Origin: Pseudoalteromonas luteoviolacea H33-S
GTDB taxonomy: Bacteria > Pseudomonadota > Gammaproteobacteria > Enterobacterales > Alteromonadaceae
NCBI RefSeq assembly: GCF_001625695.1
Contig: NZ_AUXY01000054.1
Span: forward strand, 1-64,000
Direction: 5' to 3'
Length of the DNA: 64,000 nucleotides
Shown here: piece after piece, positions 17,755 through 27,022 of the stretch
Numbering within the stretch: the first letter of the stretch is position 1
Layout: each line of letters begins with the position of its first letter
Program-made: the position numbers and the translations under genes
Notes under the pieces: model-generated
Databases searched by the model: none
Told to the model about the DNA's origin: nothing
Seen by the model: the letters and a program-made list of their open reading frames with translations, nothing else

Positions 17755-17922
17755 TTAACAGCGGCAAGATGAGCGGTTACCAATGCAGCTATGTGCAATT
17801 GAAGCTTGGCAGCATGCTGTATTAGCGGTTCTTGCCCCTGCGATATTTGGTGTCTGTGCAGGATCTATTACTTTTTCATGTGTTAGCGATTTAAGCTTTT
17901 TTTTCTCTATTTTTAGTTTCAT
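17755..17922 (-). CDS. Lanthipeptide-like RiPP precursor, 55 residues
   Basis: A small gene found by reading the reverse strand. The ATG (17922-17920) is preceded by AAAAAGGAAAG, and 55 codons end in TAA at 17755. The leader MKLKIEKKKLKSL and the segment QTPNIAGA (residues 23-30) match the leader and QTPNVAGG of the divergent gene at 18132. The putative core after AGA holds five Cys (37, 38, 46, 53, 55) and six Ser/Thr and ends SSCRC. This architecture is that of class I lanthipeptide-type precursors with a lysine-rich leader and a GG/GA-type cleavage site. Known: such precursors need a dehydratase/cyclase and an exporter. None is seen in the window. The product and its modifications are inferred. 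Confidence 0.75.
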   Translation of the reverse strand: MKLKIEKKKLKSLTHEKVIDPAQTPNIAGARTANTACCQASIAHSCIGNRSSCRC

Positions 17923-18131
17923 TAAACTTTCCTTTTTAACTGATTCAAAATAAAAGTGACCGTTTAGACGTCACCTCAAAAAATAACTTAATACATGTCA
18001 CGTGAGAAATAAATATAAATAACAAGTTTACAAAACTTTACGTGGGATTACTTTGAAGATTTTGGCTTATAAATTAGATTAATAATGGAAAGCGGCGCTG
18101 CTTCTAACTTAAAATTAAAAAGGAAATTAAA

Positions 18132-18356
18132 ATGAAATTATCTCTTCAAAAGAAAAAACTAAAAACCTTGTCTAAAAGCCAAAGTGTCATGACAGAGCAA
18201 ACACCAAACGTTGCCGGTGGTGCTGCATTTAATACCACAAGACCGGGTTCTACATGTCAAAATACAACAGCTTGCCCATCTAGAGATAGGCCTGATACTT
18301 GCAAAACTATTTCAAGAGAAATCAGCTGCCTAATTGGTCACAGTTGTCTGTGCTAA
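18132..18356 (+). CDS. Lanthipeptide-like RiPP precursor, 74 residues
   Basis: A 74-residue peptide with ATG preceded by AAAAAGGAAATTAAA. The leader (about residues 1-30) begins MKLSLQKKKLKTLSK and ends TEQTPNVAGG. The core (31-74) has six Cys (42, 48, 57, 66, 72, 74), four of them directly after Ser/Thr (STC, DTC, ISC, HSC), with many further Ser/Thr as possible dehydration sites. It ends HSCLC, echoing SSCRC in the divergent paralogue. The intergenic space between the two ATGs is 209 bp and AT-rich, suggesting a shared promoter region. No LanB, LanC, LanM, protease or ABC exporter gene is present within the window. A bacteriocin-like or signalling role is possible but unsupported. Confidence 0.8.
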   Translation: MKLSLQKKKLKTLSKSQSVMTEQTPNVAGGAAFNTTRPGSTCQNTTACPSRDRPDTCKTISREISCLIGHSCLC

Positions 18357-18562
18357 TATCATAATATATCGCAGTGGGGGCGTGGGCTTTCGCTGCTTTT
18401 GTAAATCAATATCATTTCCTCATACGTATGCTTACACTCATTAATAAATTAGAAGTCGCTATTTAGAAGTGCCTAAATTGGGGTTTTAATATTGCAAAAA
18501 GTGATGTTCTATTTAGTTACTGATAAAAGCGCAGGCAGGCTGAGTAGCCCACCTGCTATAAA

Positions 18563-19747
18563 TTAAAATTGAGCAGAAAACGCTTCAGCTTGTTTCCAGA
18601 CTCTGAGGGTATTCCCACCTAAAATCAGTTTAATGTCTTTATCACTATAGCCGCGATCAAGCAGGCCTTGCACAAGATTCGGGTAGGTAGAAACATCCTT
18701 AAGCCCGATTGGCAGTGAGTCGCCTACGCCATCGTAATCAGAGCCAATACCGACGTGCTCGATGCCAATCAGTTTAACCACATGATCAATATGGTCTAGT
18801 ACCTGCTCTAAAGAGGCGAATGGGAATGGGTTACGTGCTAAATACGCTGCACGAAAATCCGTTTTTGTGGCACCGCGACTGGTTGCTTCTTGTTCTGCCT
18901 CGCTGCGCTTGTCATACCATTTTCGTGATGCTGAGGTGACAAAGCTCGAGCCAAAGTTTATTTGGATAACACCGCCATTTTTTTTCAACGCCAATAACAT
19001 GTCATCATCCATGTTACGCTCAAATCCCGGTGTATATTTTCGCAGCGATGAATGTGATGCAATCACGGGCACTTTTGAGATCTCCATGACCTGATAAAAC
19101 GCTTTATCAGAAATGTGTGAGACATCTATCAACATGCCCACTTTGTTCATTTCGACAACCAGATCTTTACCAAAGGGACTGAGGCCTTTCCATTTTCGAC
19201 GTAAATCATAAGACGAGTCAGAAATATGGTTACTTTGAGAGTGTGCCAGTGTGATGTAGCGTACGCCTCTGTCGAAGAAGTGTTGTAAGTTCTTCATCTC
19301 TCCCTCAATAGGCGAGCCGTTTTCCATACCCATCGCAATTGACATCAAGCCTTTGTCAAACTGTGACTCAATATCTTTAGTGCTGTGGGCAATGGCAAAC
19401 TTATGTGGCGCACGATGAACCAGCGCTTCCATACCATCAATGAGCTGGTTGGCAAGCTGATAGCTTTTCCCTTTCCCCTCAAACTCAAGACTGGCAGGAA
19501 TGTAAATTGACATAAAAGGCGCATTGAGTCCGCCCTGCATAGCGCGTGGGTAATCAAAATCCCCGCCTTCGGTGGCTTTTGAGACATCGTCCCACTTCAT
19601 GTTAATTCTATAAGGAACATCAATATGGGTGTCGATGAGCAGGTTTTCTTGTGCCAAGCGAATGGCACGTTCGGATGCGGTGTATTCTTTTGCATGGACA
19701 GAGGTGGTTGCCAATGCCAGAACACAAAGAGCTAAGCTTAACTTCAT
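18563..19747 (-). CDS. Membrane dipeptidase, peptidase M19 family
   Basis: A 394-residue zinc dipeptidase. Residues 1-19 form a signal peptide (ending SVHA). The metal-binding DTHIDVPYRIN is at about 38-48, with HSQSNHISD, DVSHISD and ASHSS further on supplying the other zinc ligands, and GSDYDGVGD near 339-347. It removes N-terminal residues from dipeptides outside the cytoplasm, including D-residues in some members. It is a single gene; proximity to the peptide precursors is probably chance because M19 enzymes do not process leaders. Confidence 0.9.
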   Translation of the reverse strand: MKLSLALCVLALATTSVHAKEYTASERAIRLAQENLLIDTHIDVPYRINMKWDDVSKATEGGDFDYPRAMQGGLNAPFMSIYIPASLEFEGKGKSYQLANQLIDGMEALVHRAPHKFAIAHSTKDIESQFDKGLMSIAMGMENGSPIEGEMKNLQHFFDRGVRYITLAHSQSNHISDSSYDLRRKWKGLSPFGKDLVVEMNKVGMLIDVSHISDKAFYQVMEISKVPVIASHSSLRKYTPGFERNMDDDMLLALKKNGGVIQINFGSSFVTSASRKWYDKRSEAEQEATSRGATKTDFRAAYLARNPFPFASLEQVLDHIDHVVKLIGIEHVGIGSDYDGVGDSLPIGLKDVSTYPNLVQGLLDRGYSDKDIKLILGGNTLRVWKQAEAFSAQF

Positions 19748-19835
19748 GTTTGCGCCTTTATTATGATTGTGAAGTTTGATTGTAACAACTAATTATAAAG
19801 GCTCAATATGCGGTGTTATTTTAATCGCTGAATTA

Positions 19836-20090
19836 TTAATAAACGGGCTCAGAAGTATAATCTTGGCTTTGCATCGCATGAAACTCAGCTTTACTGACAA
19901 TATTCACGGACTCATGGAGCTCCGAGAAGACAATTAATGCTTCTCCACTTTGTAGTTGCGCTTTTACTTGCGCCACTTTTTGCTCTGTGGTGATTTCGCT
20001 GTCGCCATAGTCTGTGCCTTCACGCAAAACATAATGCTCAATCAAACTAGCGAGTGTTTCGGGGGCAATTTGTTGATAAGGAATAAGCAT
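19836..20090 (-). CDS. yheU: YheU family protein
   Basis: An 84-residue protein of the UPF0270 family, beginning [13 protein letters not shown] with the typical EGTDYGDSE segment. The frame is open 30 codons further upstream but that part overlaps yheT and is not family-like. Function is unknown; the gene is conserved next to yheT. It starts 10 bp after the yheT stop, so the two are cotranscribed. Confidence 0.85.
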   Translation of the reverse strand: MLIPYQQIAPETLASLIEHYVLREGTDYGDSEITTEQKVAQVKAQLQSGEALIVFSELHESVNIVSKAEFHAMQSQDYTSEPVY

Positions 20091-20100
20091 ACAGATACCG

Positions 20101-21081
20101 CTATTTAATAAGTGAATGAATATAGTCAGGCACGATCTTTTCGAGCCAGTAAACAGGTTTGAATGGGTTGTTACCCGCAATAAAGCCTACATGTCCGCCT
20201 TTTGAAGAGACCGCCAACTTAACCTGTTTACTGACCTGCTCTGCTAAGGGGATCGCTTGCTTTGAAAGCATGGGGTCATCCTCTGCGTGGATCAGTAAGG
20301 TTGGGGTTTCTATTAGGCCGAGGTATGGCTGTGAACTGGCTTGAGCGTAATAATCTTCAGCCCCCTTAAAGCCATGCAGTGGCGCTGTGACGCGGTCGTC
20401 AAATTGCCATAAATCGTTTATCTTGGCTAGTTCATTGGCAGTCAGATTAATCGAGCTTTGTATTTGGTTGAGCTTGCGTGAAAAAGAGTGCTTCATCCTA
20501 TCTAATAAATATTTTTGATAGAGCTTATAGCAGCTTTTCCTGATCACCTGACATGATGAAGAGAGGTGGTAGGGGGCAGAAACGACTGCCGCACCCGCTA
20601 AGCGGCTTGCTTGACCTTTTTCACCGAGATATTTGGCAAGGACATTGCCACCTAAAGAAAAGCCGACAGCGAACAGCGCTCGACCCGGAAAGCGTTTGCT
20701 CAGTGTTTGAATTAAAAAGCCTAAATCCTGCGTTTCACCACTGTGATAGGCGCGGGGTTGCTTGTTTACTTCTCGAGAGCAATTGCGAAAGTGCATCAGT
20801 ACGGCATCTAACCCAGAGCGCGTGAGCGCCCGCAACATCCCTTTGGCATAAAAGCTGTTGATATTGCCTTCTAAGCCATGCAGAACAACAACCAAAGGGG
20901 CATTTGGGTTGCCATTATTAGCCCAAGCTAATTCTAAAAAGTCGTCATCTGGCGTAGAGAGGTGTTCAAAATTGACATTGGCTTTTAAGTTTGGTCGAAA
21001 TGCGCGAGGAAGTATGGTTTGAACGTGTCGGTTGCGCATCCACCAAGCGGGCCGAAAATTTAGATCAAGCTGCTTTGACAT
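20101..21081 (-). CDS. yheT: Alpha/beta hydrolase, YheT family
   Basis: A 326-residue hydrolase. The family N-terminus [18 protein letters not shown] is followed by the oxyanion strand VVLHGLEGN near residue 69 and the nucleophile elbow GFSLGGN near 146. A catalytic His lies in [10 protein letters not shown] near the end. The start is at MSKQLDL (21081); a longer open frame upstream has no family match. Substrate unknown; relatives are carboxylesterases. The gene is part of the yheU-yheT-TIGR02444-yheS neighbourhood. Confidence 0.88.
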   Translation of the reverse strand: MSKQLDLNFRPAWWMRNRHVQTILPRAFRPNLKANVNFEHLSTPDDDFLELAWANNGNPNAPLVVVLHGLEGNINSFYAKGMLRALTRSGLDAVLMHFRNCSREVNKQPRAYHSGETQDLGFLIQTLSKRFPGRALFAVGFSLGGNVLAKYLGEKGQASRLAGAAVVSAPYHLSSSCQVIRKSCYKLYQKYLLDRMKHSFSRKLNQIQSSINLTANELAKINDLWQFDDRVTAPLHGFKGAEDYYAQASSQPYLGLIETPTLLIHAEDDPMLSKQAIPLAEQVSKQVKLAVSSKGGHVGFIAGNNPFKPVYWLEKIVPDYIHSLIK

Positions 21082-21161
21082 AGGACGGTGACATTCTCTT
21101 GTGACGGTTAACTTAAACAGTGTACCAAAGCTGCAACCAAATGAGTATGTGTGTCGATGAG

Positions 21162-21202
21162 ATATAAAAAGCACCCGACCAGCGAAGCTGATAAGGTGCT
21201 TT
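21162..21202 (-). terminator. Terminator downstream of the DUF3149 gene
   Basis: On the minus strand AAAGCACC pairs with GGTGCTTT around an inner CAGC/GCTG hairpin, followed by TTTTTATATC. It lies between the DUF3149 stop (21267) and the yheT start, so yheT is likely transcribed separately. Confidence 0.7.
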
Positions 21203-21266
21203 GTGCGTCGTGCTTAATTCTGAAACGGGAACTAAATTTACTTAACAATAGTCAGGTGACTTGCTT

Positions 21267-21407
21267 TTACTCTGGTACTTCAGCCTCGTTGACCTTTTTC
21301 ACAAAGTAATAGACATAGTAGATACACAGCGCAATGACGACGCCAAGTAGACCGAATGATAAATACAATACTGGGTCGGAAAAGAAATCTCTAAAGAATA
21401 CGTTCAT
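21267..21407 (-). CDS. Small single-pass membrane protein, DUF3149 family
   Basis: A 46-residue protein read from the reverse strand. The ATG at 21407 has AGGAG 8-9 nt upstream. The sequence opens MNVFFRDFFSDPVLYLS, continues as one hydrophobic helix with several Tyr (IALCIYYVYYFV) and ends in a short charged tail. This is the DUF3149 pattern of small inner-membrane proteins in Shewanella and Pseudoalteromonas. Function unknown. It has its own terminator. Confidence 0.8.
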   Translation of the reverse strand: MNVFFRDFFSDPVLYLSFGLLGVVIALCIYYVYYFVKKVNEAEVPE

Positions 21408-21526
21408 GGCTGTGACTCCTCAATTTGTCGATGAGTAAATAGTAGAGGAGCCTTGCTGATAGGGTTATGATCGAGATCAAGTTTATTATTTAGCCGATAT
21501 GCACTCGGGATAGCGCTTGATCTTGA

Positions 21527-21976
21527 TCATGTTTTCGCGTACTCAAAGCGTGTGACGAGTTGCTTTGGCAAGTACAGTTCTAGGTTGCTGACTTGCTGAA
21601 CGCTGCGCTCTAAATCAAATCCAGTGACCAACTCAATGAGACAGTGCTGCTGTAGCTTTTCAAGCTCAAGCTCTGTACTTAATAAGCTTTTTCGTAGGGT
21701 TGCATACTCAGGGTAATCATCAAAGTGCTTTTTCACTTGCTGTCGAGTGGTGCGATAGGGATGCAGTAATGTTTTATCTGTATCTGCTGCACAGGCTGCT
21801 AAGGCCTGAACTTGCAGCTCGGTAAGTTGGATAGAGTACGTAGTTAGATAATCTAGCAAGAGGCACAGGTTGACGTTTTTACCATGCAGGTCCTGGCACT
21901 CTAAGAGTACCTGTTGGACCTGCGTGTTGCGATAAACATCGCAGGCAAAGCGCCAAAAACTGTCGGGGCTTAGCAT
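21527..21976 (-). CDS. TIGR02444 family protein
   Basis: A 149-residue helical protein starting MLSPDSFWRFACDVY with the family segment GKNVNLCLLLDYL near residues 33-45. Function is unknown. Members occur beside yheS/yheT in marine gammaproteobacteria, as here. The start overlaps the yheS stop by 7 bp, so it is coupled to yheS. Confidence 0.85.
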   Translation of the reverse strand: MLSPDSFWRFACDVYRNTQVQQVLLECQDLHGKNVNLCLLLDYLTTYSIQLTELQVQALAACAADTDKTLLHPYRTTRQQVKKHFDDYPEYATLRKSLLSTELELEKLQQHCLIELVTGFDLERSVQQVSNLELYLPKQLVTRFEYAKT

Positions 21977-23892
21977 ATTTTGCCGGTGCTCGCGAAGTGG
22001 GCTTCTTTTTCCTCTAACTCCTCAAGGGCTAAAAGAAGCGATTCTTCCGTATCGTTGAGCTTAGGGGTCATGTCTGCTTGCTTGGCTAATAAGTCGCTTA
22101 GCTTGGCTTTGTTTTCTGCCTCGTAAAGGCTGTTATCAGCTAATTGTGACTCTACCTCTGCGAGCGCACTGGTGAGCTTATCCAGCTGTTTTTCCAGTTT
22201 ATCAATGGATTTTTTCAGCGGTTGCACGGATTTTCTAAATTCGGCTTCAAGACGTTTTTGCTCTTTACGATTTACACTTGAGTGCGCTTTTTCTTCTACT
22301 TGTGGCTTTTGCTTCGCTTCTTTATTGGCATTGAGTAACCATTGATAATATTCATCTAGGTCGTAGCCAAACGCAGAGACGGTGCCATTATCGACAAGAT
22401 AGTATTCATCCGCTGTGTTTTTCAGCATATGACGATCGTGAGAAACGGTGACCATCGCCCCTTCGAAACCTTGCAATGCCATGACTAAGGCGTGACGCAT
22501 TTCTAAGTCTAAGTGGTTGGTAGGTTCATCGAGTAGCAATAGGTTAGGTGATTGATACACTAACATGGCCAATACCAGTCTGGCCTTTTCTCCACCTGAA
22601 AACGGTGCGACAGGGTCGAGTGCCTTGTCTCCATGAAACGCAAAGCCACCGAGGAAATCTCGTAGTGATTGCTCAGTGGCCTGTGGGTCTAAGCGCTGCA
22701 AATGAGTGACGGCACTGGCATTTAAGTCCAGCGACTCCAGTTGGTGCTGAGCAAAGTAACCTACTTTTAAGCCTTGGTGTTGGAATACTTCGCCCGCTTG
22801 AGGGCTAATATCGCCAGCCAGTAATTTGATTAAGGTTGATTTACCCGCACCGTTTCTGCCCAATAATGCGATGCGGCTACCAGGTACAAGGTTGAGCTTA
22901 ATTTGGTGCAGTATGGTGATATCTCCGTAACCCGCTTGTGCTTGATCGAGCGTCATCAGTGGGTTAGGGATGTTATCTGGGTTAGAAAATTCAAAACTAA
23001 ATGGAGAGTCGGCATGCGCTGGCGCTAGTTTCTCCATACGTTCAAGGGCTTTGACACGACTTTGTGCCTGCTTTGCTTTACTGGCTTTAGCTTTGAATCG
23101 AGTAATAAATTGCTCTAGGTGCGCAATGGTTTCTTGTTGTTTTTCATACATGGCTTGTTGCTGTGCCATGCGCTCTGCCTTTTGGCGCTCAAACTGGGAG
23201 TAGTGCCCTTTATAGACATTGATACACTGTTGATCTATGTGCCAGATTTGGTCGATAACCGCGTCTAAAAACTCTCTGTCGTGAGAAATCAATACCAGCG
23301 TACCTTGGTAGGCTTTTAAAAAACGTTCTAGCCAATAGACAGCGTCTAGATCTAGGTGGTTGGTTGGCTCATCCAGTAACAGTAAATCGGCGTCGCGGAT
23401 CAAAGCTTGAGCTAAATTTAAGCGCATTCGCCAACCACCAGAGAACTCACTCACGGCGTAGTCGAGCTGTTCATTACTGAACCCTAAGCCATGCAATAAC
23501 TCTCCAGCCTTGGCTTCGATGCTATAACCGCCAACCAGCTCCATTTGCTGATGCACTTGGGCTTGCTTCTCTCCATCACCTTGTGCCTCTGCCTGTTGCA
23601 ATGCCGTGCGCAGCTCATAATATTGCTGATGACCTTGCAGCACATATTCCATCGCTGAAATAGAAAGCGCAGGTGTTTCTTGCTTTACTGAGGCTATTGA
23701 CCAGTCTTTTGGTATTTGAAAGTTACCGGCGTCGGCATGCAGCTGGGACTTGAGTAAGGCAAATAGAGACGATTTACCGCAGCCATTGGCTCCGACTAAA
23801 CCGACTTTATGTTGTGCAAACAAGGTCGCGCTGGCATTTTTTAAAAGCGTTTTTCCGCCACGTAACAGTTCAATATCAGAAAGTTGGATCAT
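21970..23892 (-). CDS. yheS: ABC-F family ATPase YheS
   Basis: A 640-residue soluble protein with two ABC ATPase domains and no membrane segments. Walker A is GANGCGKSS in domain 1 and GRNGAGKST in domain 2; signatures are FSGGWRMRL and FSGGEKARL; both Walker B regions read LLLLDEPTNHLDL. The linker (about 230-300) is charged and helical, and a C-terminal coiled coil of about 95 residues follows. ABC-F proteins bind the ribosomal E site and act on stalled or slow translation. Strong agreement with YheS in order and length. Confidence 0.93.
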   Translation of the reverse strand: MIQLSDIELLRGGKTLLKNASATLFAQHKVGLVGANGCGKSSLFALLKSQLHADAGNFQIPKDWSIASVKQETPALSISAMEYVLQGHQQYYELRTALQQAEAQGDGEKQAQVHQQMELVGGYSIEAKAGELLHGLGFSNEQLDYAVSEFSGGWRMRLNLAQALIRDADLLLLDEPTNHLDLDAVYWLERFLKAYQGTLVLISHDREFLDAVIDQIWHIDQQCINVYKGHYSQFERQKAERMAQQQAMYEKQQETIAHLEQFITRFKAKASKAKQAQSRVKALERMEKLAPAHADSPFSFEFSNPDNIPNPLMTLDQAQAGYGDITILHQIKLNLVPGSRIALLGRNGAGKSTLIKLLAGDISPQAGEVFQHQGLKVGYFAQHQLESLDLNASAVTHLQRLDPQATEQSLRDFLGGFAFHGDKALDPVAPFSGGEKARLVLAMLVYQSPNLLLLDEPTNHLDLEMRHALVMALQGFEGAMVTVSHDRHMLKNTADEYYLVDNGTVSAFGYDLDEYYQWLLNANKEAKQKPQVEEKAHSSVNRKEQKRLEAEFRKSVQPLKKSIDKLEKQLDKLTSALAEVESQLADNSLYEAENKAKLSDLLAKQADMTPKLNDTEESLLLALEELEEKEAHFASTGKIC

Positions 23893-24014
23893 AATAAGCT
23901 CAATTCAAAATCACTGCCTGAATGATAACATGGATCTATAACTAGAGAACAAGCGTATAAAAGCATCCGAACTTAAGTTAAAATAGCCTTTCACAGAGTC
24001 AGTGGGGTTGTATT

Positions 24015-24215
24015 GTGAGAACAAAAAAACGGTTTATTGCCGGCGCATCTTGTCCAGCTTGTAATAAAATGGATGTGATGATGTTATATAAAGAGCATGA
24101 TGTGGAAAAGGTCGAGTGTGTGGCATGTGGCCATTCAATGACGCAACCAGAAGAAGCGGTACAAGCGTCAACGCGTCAGTTTGAGCAAGTTATTGGCGTA
24201 TTTAAACCACAGTAA
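24015..24215 (+). CDS. yheV: YheV family zinc-ribbon protein
   Basis: A 66-residue protein with two CxxC knuckles, CPAC (residues 13-16) and CVAC (37-40), forming a probable zinc ribbon. The start is GTG 24015. The gene is divergent from yheS, as in many gammaproteobacteria. An 8-bp inverted repeat (TGATGCGC / GCGCATCA, 24217-24236) follows its stop and could serve as a terminator with slyX, although no T-run is present. Confidence 0.85.
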   Translation: MRTKKRFIAGASCPACNKMDVMMLYKEHDVEKVECVACGHSMTQPEEAVQASTRQFEQVIGVFKPQ

Positions 24216-24248
24216 ATGATGCGCCTGAGCGCATCACTTGGGTCATGC

Positions 24249-24461
24249 CTAGTAGTGTGGCGGTGGTGGCTCTTGCTCAATCGGCATCATGCCGTCGTCT
24301 TTACCTTCTTTTATCTTTTCTGCCAGCAACCTGATCTGGTGCTGCATGGTTGATAACCTTGCTTGATGGATTTTGAGCTCATCATTTAATGTCTCGATGG
24401 TATCTTCTTGAAAAGCAATCTTTGCTTCAAGTTCATTTACGCGACTTTCTAACTCTGTCAT
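24249..24461 (-). CDS. slyX: SlyX family protein
   Basis: A 70-residue coiled-coil protein, MTELESRVNELEAKIAFQED, with heptads through about residue 50 and the diagnostic proline-rich tail EPPPPHY. Function is unknown. Its ATG overlaps the stop codon of the upstream WD40 gene by one base (TAATG), so it is translated from the same mRNA. Confidence 0.9.
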   Translation of the reverse strand: MTELESRVNELEAKIAFQEDTIETLNDELKIHQARLSTMQHQIRLLAEKIKEGKDDGMMPIEQEPPPPHY

Positions 24462-25459
24462 TACTCTATTACTCTTTCGAACTGCTCCATCAAACCACTT
24501 GAACTTTCTGTGACCAAGATGCCGTCTCGTTTTGCAAATGCAACATCAAAGACAACGGCTGATTTAGGCCTGCTTCCTTCTCGTGGCTTGACTCGCCAAG
24601 TTTTTAGCTTTGTACCATCGCTTATCCGCCACAGGGTAAGCTGGCGGTTAGGAGAGCCTGTTGCGAGCAGGTTGCCTTGTTGGTTGAAGCGTACGGCACT
24701 GAATATTTTCTGCCTCGCAATATACTGTAATTGTGCCACAAGATCACCTGAAGTCAGCTGCCAAATACTGGCTTTTTTCATGCTATCAGCAGTAAATGCG
24801 TAGCGCCCTTGTGGGTCTAAGGCCACTTTGGTTACGCGACTTGGGTGGTTAAAGCGGTGTATGACTTGACCTGTTCTGGTATCCCAAAAGTAAGCACTGT
24901 AGTCGTTTGCACCGGTTAAAGCGAAGTGGCCATTGGGTGAGAGCGCAATACTATTAATTTTTTCTTGGTGTCCAAGGAACTCTATGCGCCTTCCGCTATC
25001 TAAGTCGAGATGCACAACGACATTATCGCTGCGACCGTATAAAACATATCGGCCATTATTACTGATGGCGATGTCGCGAATGGTACCTGTGTCTATTTGG
25101 TAGTAGCCGATGTTTTTACCATCTTCAATTTGCCATATGGCAAAGCGGTCGTTGGCCGCTGTGATAGCCGTTGAGTTATCGTGTGCGATGGCAAGAGAGT
25201 GGATCAAGTCATCAGGTTGGTCCGAGTGAGACCACTGATATTTAAGTCCATGGGTGGTGTTATCCCATAAAACCGCACCATGTTCGACAGATGACACTAA
25301 ACTGTAACGGCCATCGTGTGAAATAGCGGCTGCAAATGCCCCGCGTGATGCATGTTCGACAGTAAGTTGCGCTTTGGAGCTATCAGGAGAGCAGCCGGGC
25401 AATATCAGTATGAGCAGGCAAACACAGAGTGAAGTGTGCAATTTAAAAAATTTGGCCAT
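24461..25459 (-). CDS. WD40-repeat lipoprotein
   Basis: A 332-residue protein. The start chosen is MAKFFKLH (25459); it gives a lipoprotein signal with lipobox LPGC (Cys at about 23). A more distal in-frame start would bury the signal. Repeats of the type AISHDGRYSLVSS, ISNNGRYVLYG, LSPNGHFALTG and DPQGRYAFTAD indicate a seven-bladed beta-propeller. It probably sits in the periplasm on the inner or outer membrane as an interaction scaffold. Partner unknown. It is cotranscribed with slyX. Confidence 0.85.
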   Translation of the reverse strand: MAKFFKLHTSLCVCLLILILPGCSPDSSKAQLTVEHASRGAFAAAISHDGRYSLVSSVEHGAVLWDNTTHGLKYQWSHSDQPDDLIHSLAIAHDNSTAITAANDRFAIWQIEDGKNIGYYQIDTGTIRDIAISNNGRYVLYGRSDNVVVHLDLDSGRRIEFLGHQEKINSIALSPNGHFALTGANDYSAYFWDTRTGQVIHRFNHPSRVTKVALDPQGRYAFTADSMKKASIWQLTSGDLVAQLQYIARQKIFSAVRFNQQGNLLATGSPNRQLTLWRISDGTKLKTWRVKPREGSRPKSAVVFDVAFAKRDGILVTESSSGLMEQFERVIE

Positions 25460-25733
25460 AAATTCGGTATTTCCTCTTAACTCTATGATTTGCACCGAGT
25501 AGACTAGTGGTAAAATTGATTGGGCCACAAACAGATATTAGCGTATTCGCTAAAATATGTCGCCAGTCGTACAGATATTTCCCTTGGCAAGGTTCTCTGG
25601 GTGTGAATCTTGGCTTTGGTGGCAATGAGTGATAATGTGACATCACCTTTTTAAATTAATAATTATTTAACATGACAATGAAGTTAGAGGGCAACGTTAT
25701 GTTGCTGGCTGCTCGGATGTCGGAGAAAATAAA

Positions 25734-26489
25734 ATGAAACAAACTATTAAGCTGTCTTTAATTGCAGCCTCAGTACTTGCACTAACTGCGTGTAATCAAA
25801 AAGCACAAGAAACTGCAAAAGTAGAAGAAGTAAAACTAGAAACTGAAGTACAACAGCAAGCATACGGTATCGGTGCATCAGTTGGTAACTTCCTACAGAA
25901 AGACCTAGCTGACAAGCAAGGTCTAGGCATTGAGCTTGATCAAGAGCTTCTGATGAGAGGCTTTAAAGATGCACTTGCTGGTAACTCTAAGCTAGATGAC
26001 GAAAAAATTCGTGAAGTGCTAACGGCACTTGATACGTCTGTACGTGAAAAGCAAACAGCTAAAGCGGAAGCTGACGCAAAAGAAAACAAAGAAAAAGGCG
26101 CAAAGTACTTAGCTGAAAACGCGAAGAAAGACGGCGTAACCGTAACTGAGTCTGGTCTTCAGTACGAAGTTATTTCAACAGGTGAAGGTAAGAAGCCAGT
26201 TGCGACTGACGTAGTTAAAGTACACTACAAAGGTACTCTACTAGACGGTTCTGAGTTTGATAGCTCATACTCTCGCAATCAACCTGCGACTTTCCCACTT
26301 AACCAAGTAATTGCAGGTTGGACTGAAGGCCTACAATTAATGCCAGTTGGCTCAAAGTATAAGTTCACTATTCCTGCAGAGCTAGGTTACGGTGAGCGTA
26401 ACCTAGGTAAGATCCCGGCGAACTCTACGCTTGTATTTGAAGTTGAACTACTTGAGATCCAAGAAGACCAAGAAAAGCCTGCTGCATAA
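25734..26489 (+). CDS. fkpA: FKBP-type peptidyl-prolyl cis-trans isomerase, FkpA-like
   Basis: A 251-residue periplasmic chaperone. Residues 1-20 form a signal ending in LTACN, which looks like a lipobox. An N-terminal dimerisation domain (AYGIGASVGNFL onward, to about 130) is followed by an FKBP domain (about 150-245) with VHYKGTLLDGSEFDSSY and FTIPAELGYGER. It assists folding of outer-membrane and periplasmic proteins. Codons are those of a highly expressed gene (CTA Leu, GGT Gly), unlike neighbouring genes. Confidence 0.93.
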   Translation: MKQTIKLSLIAASVLALTACNQKAQETAKVEEVKLETEVQQQAYGIGASVGNFLQKDLADKQGLGIELDQELLMRGFKDALAGNSKLDDEKIREVLTALDTSVREKQTAKAEADAKENKEKGAKYLAENAKKDGVTVTESGLQYEVISTGEGKKPVATDVVKVHYKGTLLDGSEFDSSYSRNQPATFPLNQVIAGWTEGLQLMPVGSKYKFTIPAELGYGERNLGKIPANSTLVFEVELLEIQEDQEKPAA

Positions 26490-26507
26490 TTTGTACAGCG
26501 CGAACAA

Positions 26508-26538
26508 AAAAAGGGCCACTGTGAAGTAGCCCTTTTTT
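26508..26538. terminator. Bidirectional terminator between fkpA and rsd
   Basis: AAAGGGC (26510-26516) pairs with GCCCTTT (26529-26535), flanked by an A-run on the left and a T-run on the right. It can end fkpA on the plus strand and the convergent rsd gene on the minus strand. Confidence 0.85.
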
Positions 26539-26551
26539 AATTTCTATTATT

Positions 26552-27022
26552 TTAGTCAGTATGATTTGCGAAGAGGTTATCGATTAACTCATCTTCCAAT
26601 CCGAAACGTTGTTCTAATGCTTCGCCCAGCGTAGATAAATCCTTATCAAAATCCGCCAGTGGGTTGTCACTGTTTGCTTCAGCATATTTGTCGTTAAAAT
26701 CCAAAGCCAAGTCTGTCGATGCCGTAATTTTTGGATAAATCGATTGTGCCAGTTTTAAGCTTTCCGGTCCTTTTTCTTTGCAGGCGGCGACGATATTGTC
26801 GTACACCTCAAAATGGCCTGCCGACAAGTAATCCATTAAAATTTGGCAAAATGATTGAATTTGCACTTGCTCTGGCAAAGCTTTGTCACTGCTCTCAAAA
26901 GGCGATAATCCAGCGACTTTATAATATAGCAACAGTAGCTCTTGACGTTCCATGAGCCAGTTATCGATAACACTATGACTCCCTCCCCATTTTTGTTGGG
27001 CTTGTTCTAACCGTGAAAGCAT
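26552..27022 (-). CDS. rsd: Rsd/AlgQ anti-sigma-70 factor
   Basis: A 156-residue all-helical protein opening MLSRLEQAQQKWGGSHSVID with WLMERQELLLLYYKVAGL, the Rsd/AlgQ signature. Rsd binds domain 4 of sigma-70 and sequesters it in stationary phase. TAAGGAGAT precedes the ATG. Position next to hemE matches E. coli (rsd-nudC-hemE, here without nudC). Confidence 0.88.
   Translation of the reverse strand: MLSRLEQAQQKWGGSHSVIDNWLMERQELLLLYYKVAGLSPFESSDKALPEQVQIQSFCQILMDYLSAGHFEVYDNIVAACKEKGPESLKLAQSIYPKITASTDLALDFNDKYAEANSDNPLADFDKDLSTLGEALEQRFGLEDELIDNLFANHTD

Noticed and set aside
18563..19747. Dipeptidase as a leader protease for the adjacent RiPP precursors
   Set aside because: M19 enzymes cut dipeptides, not leaders, and the gene is a common stand-alone housekeeping gene.
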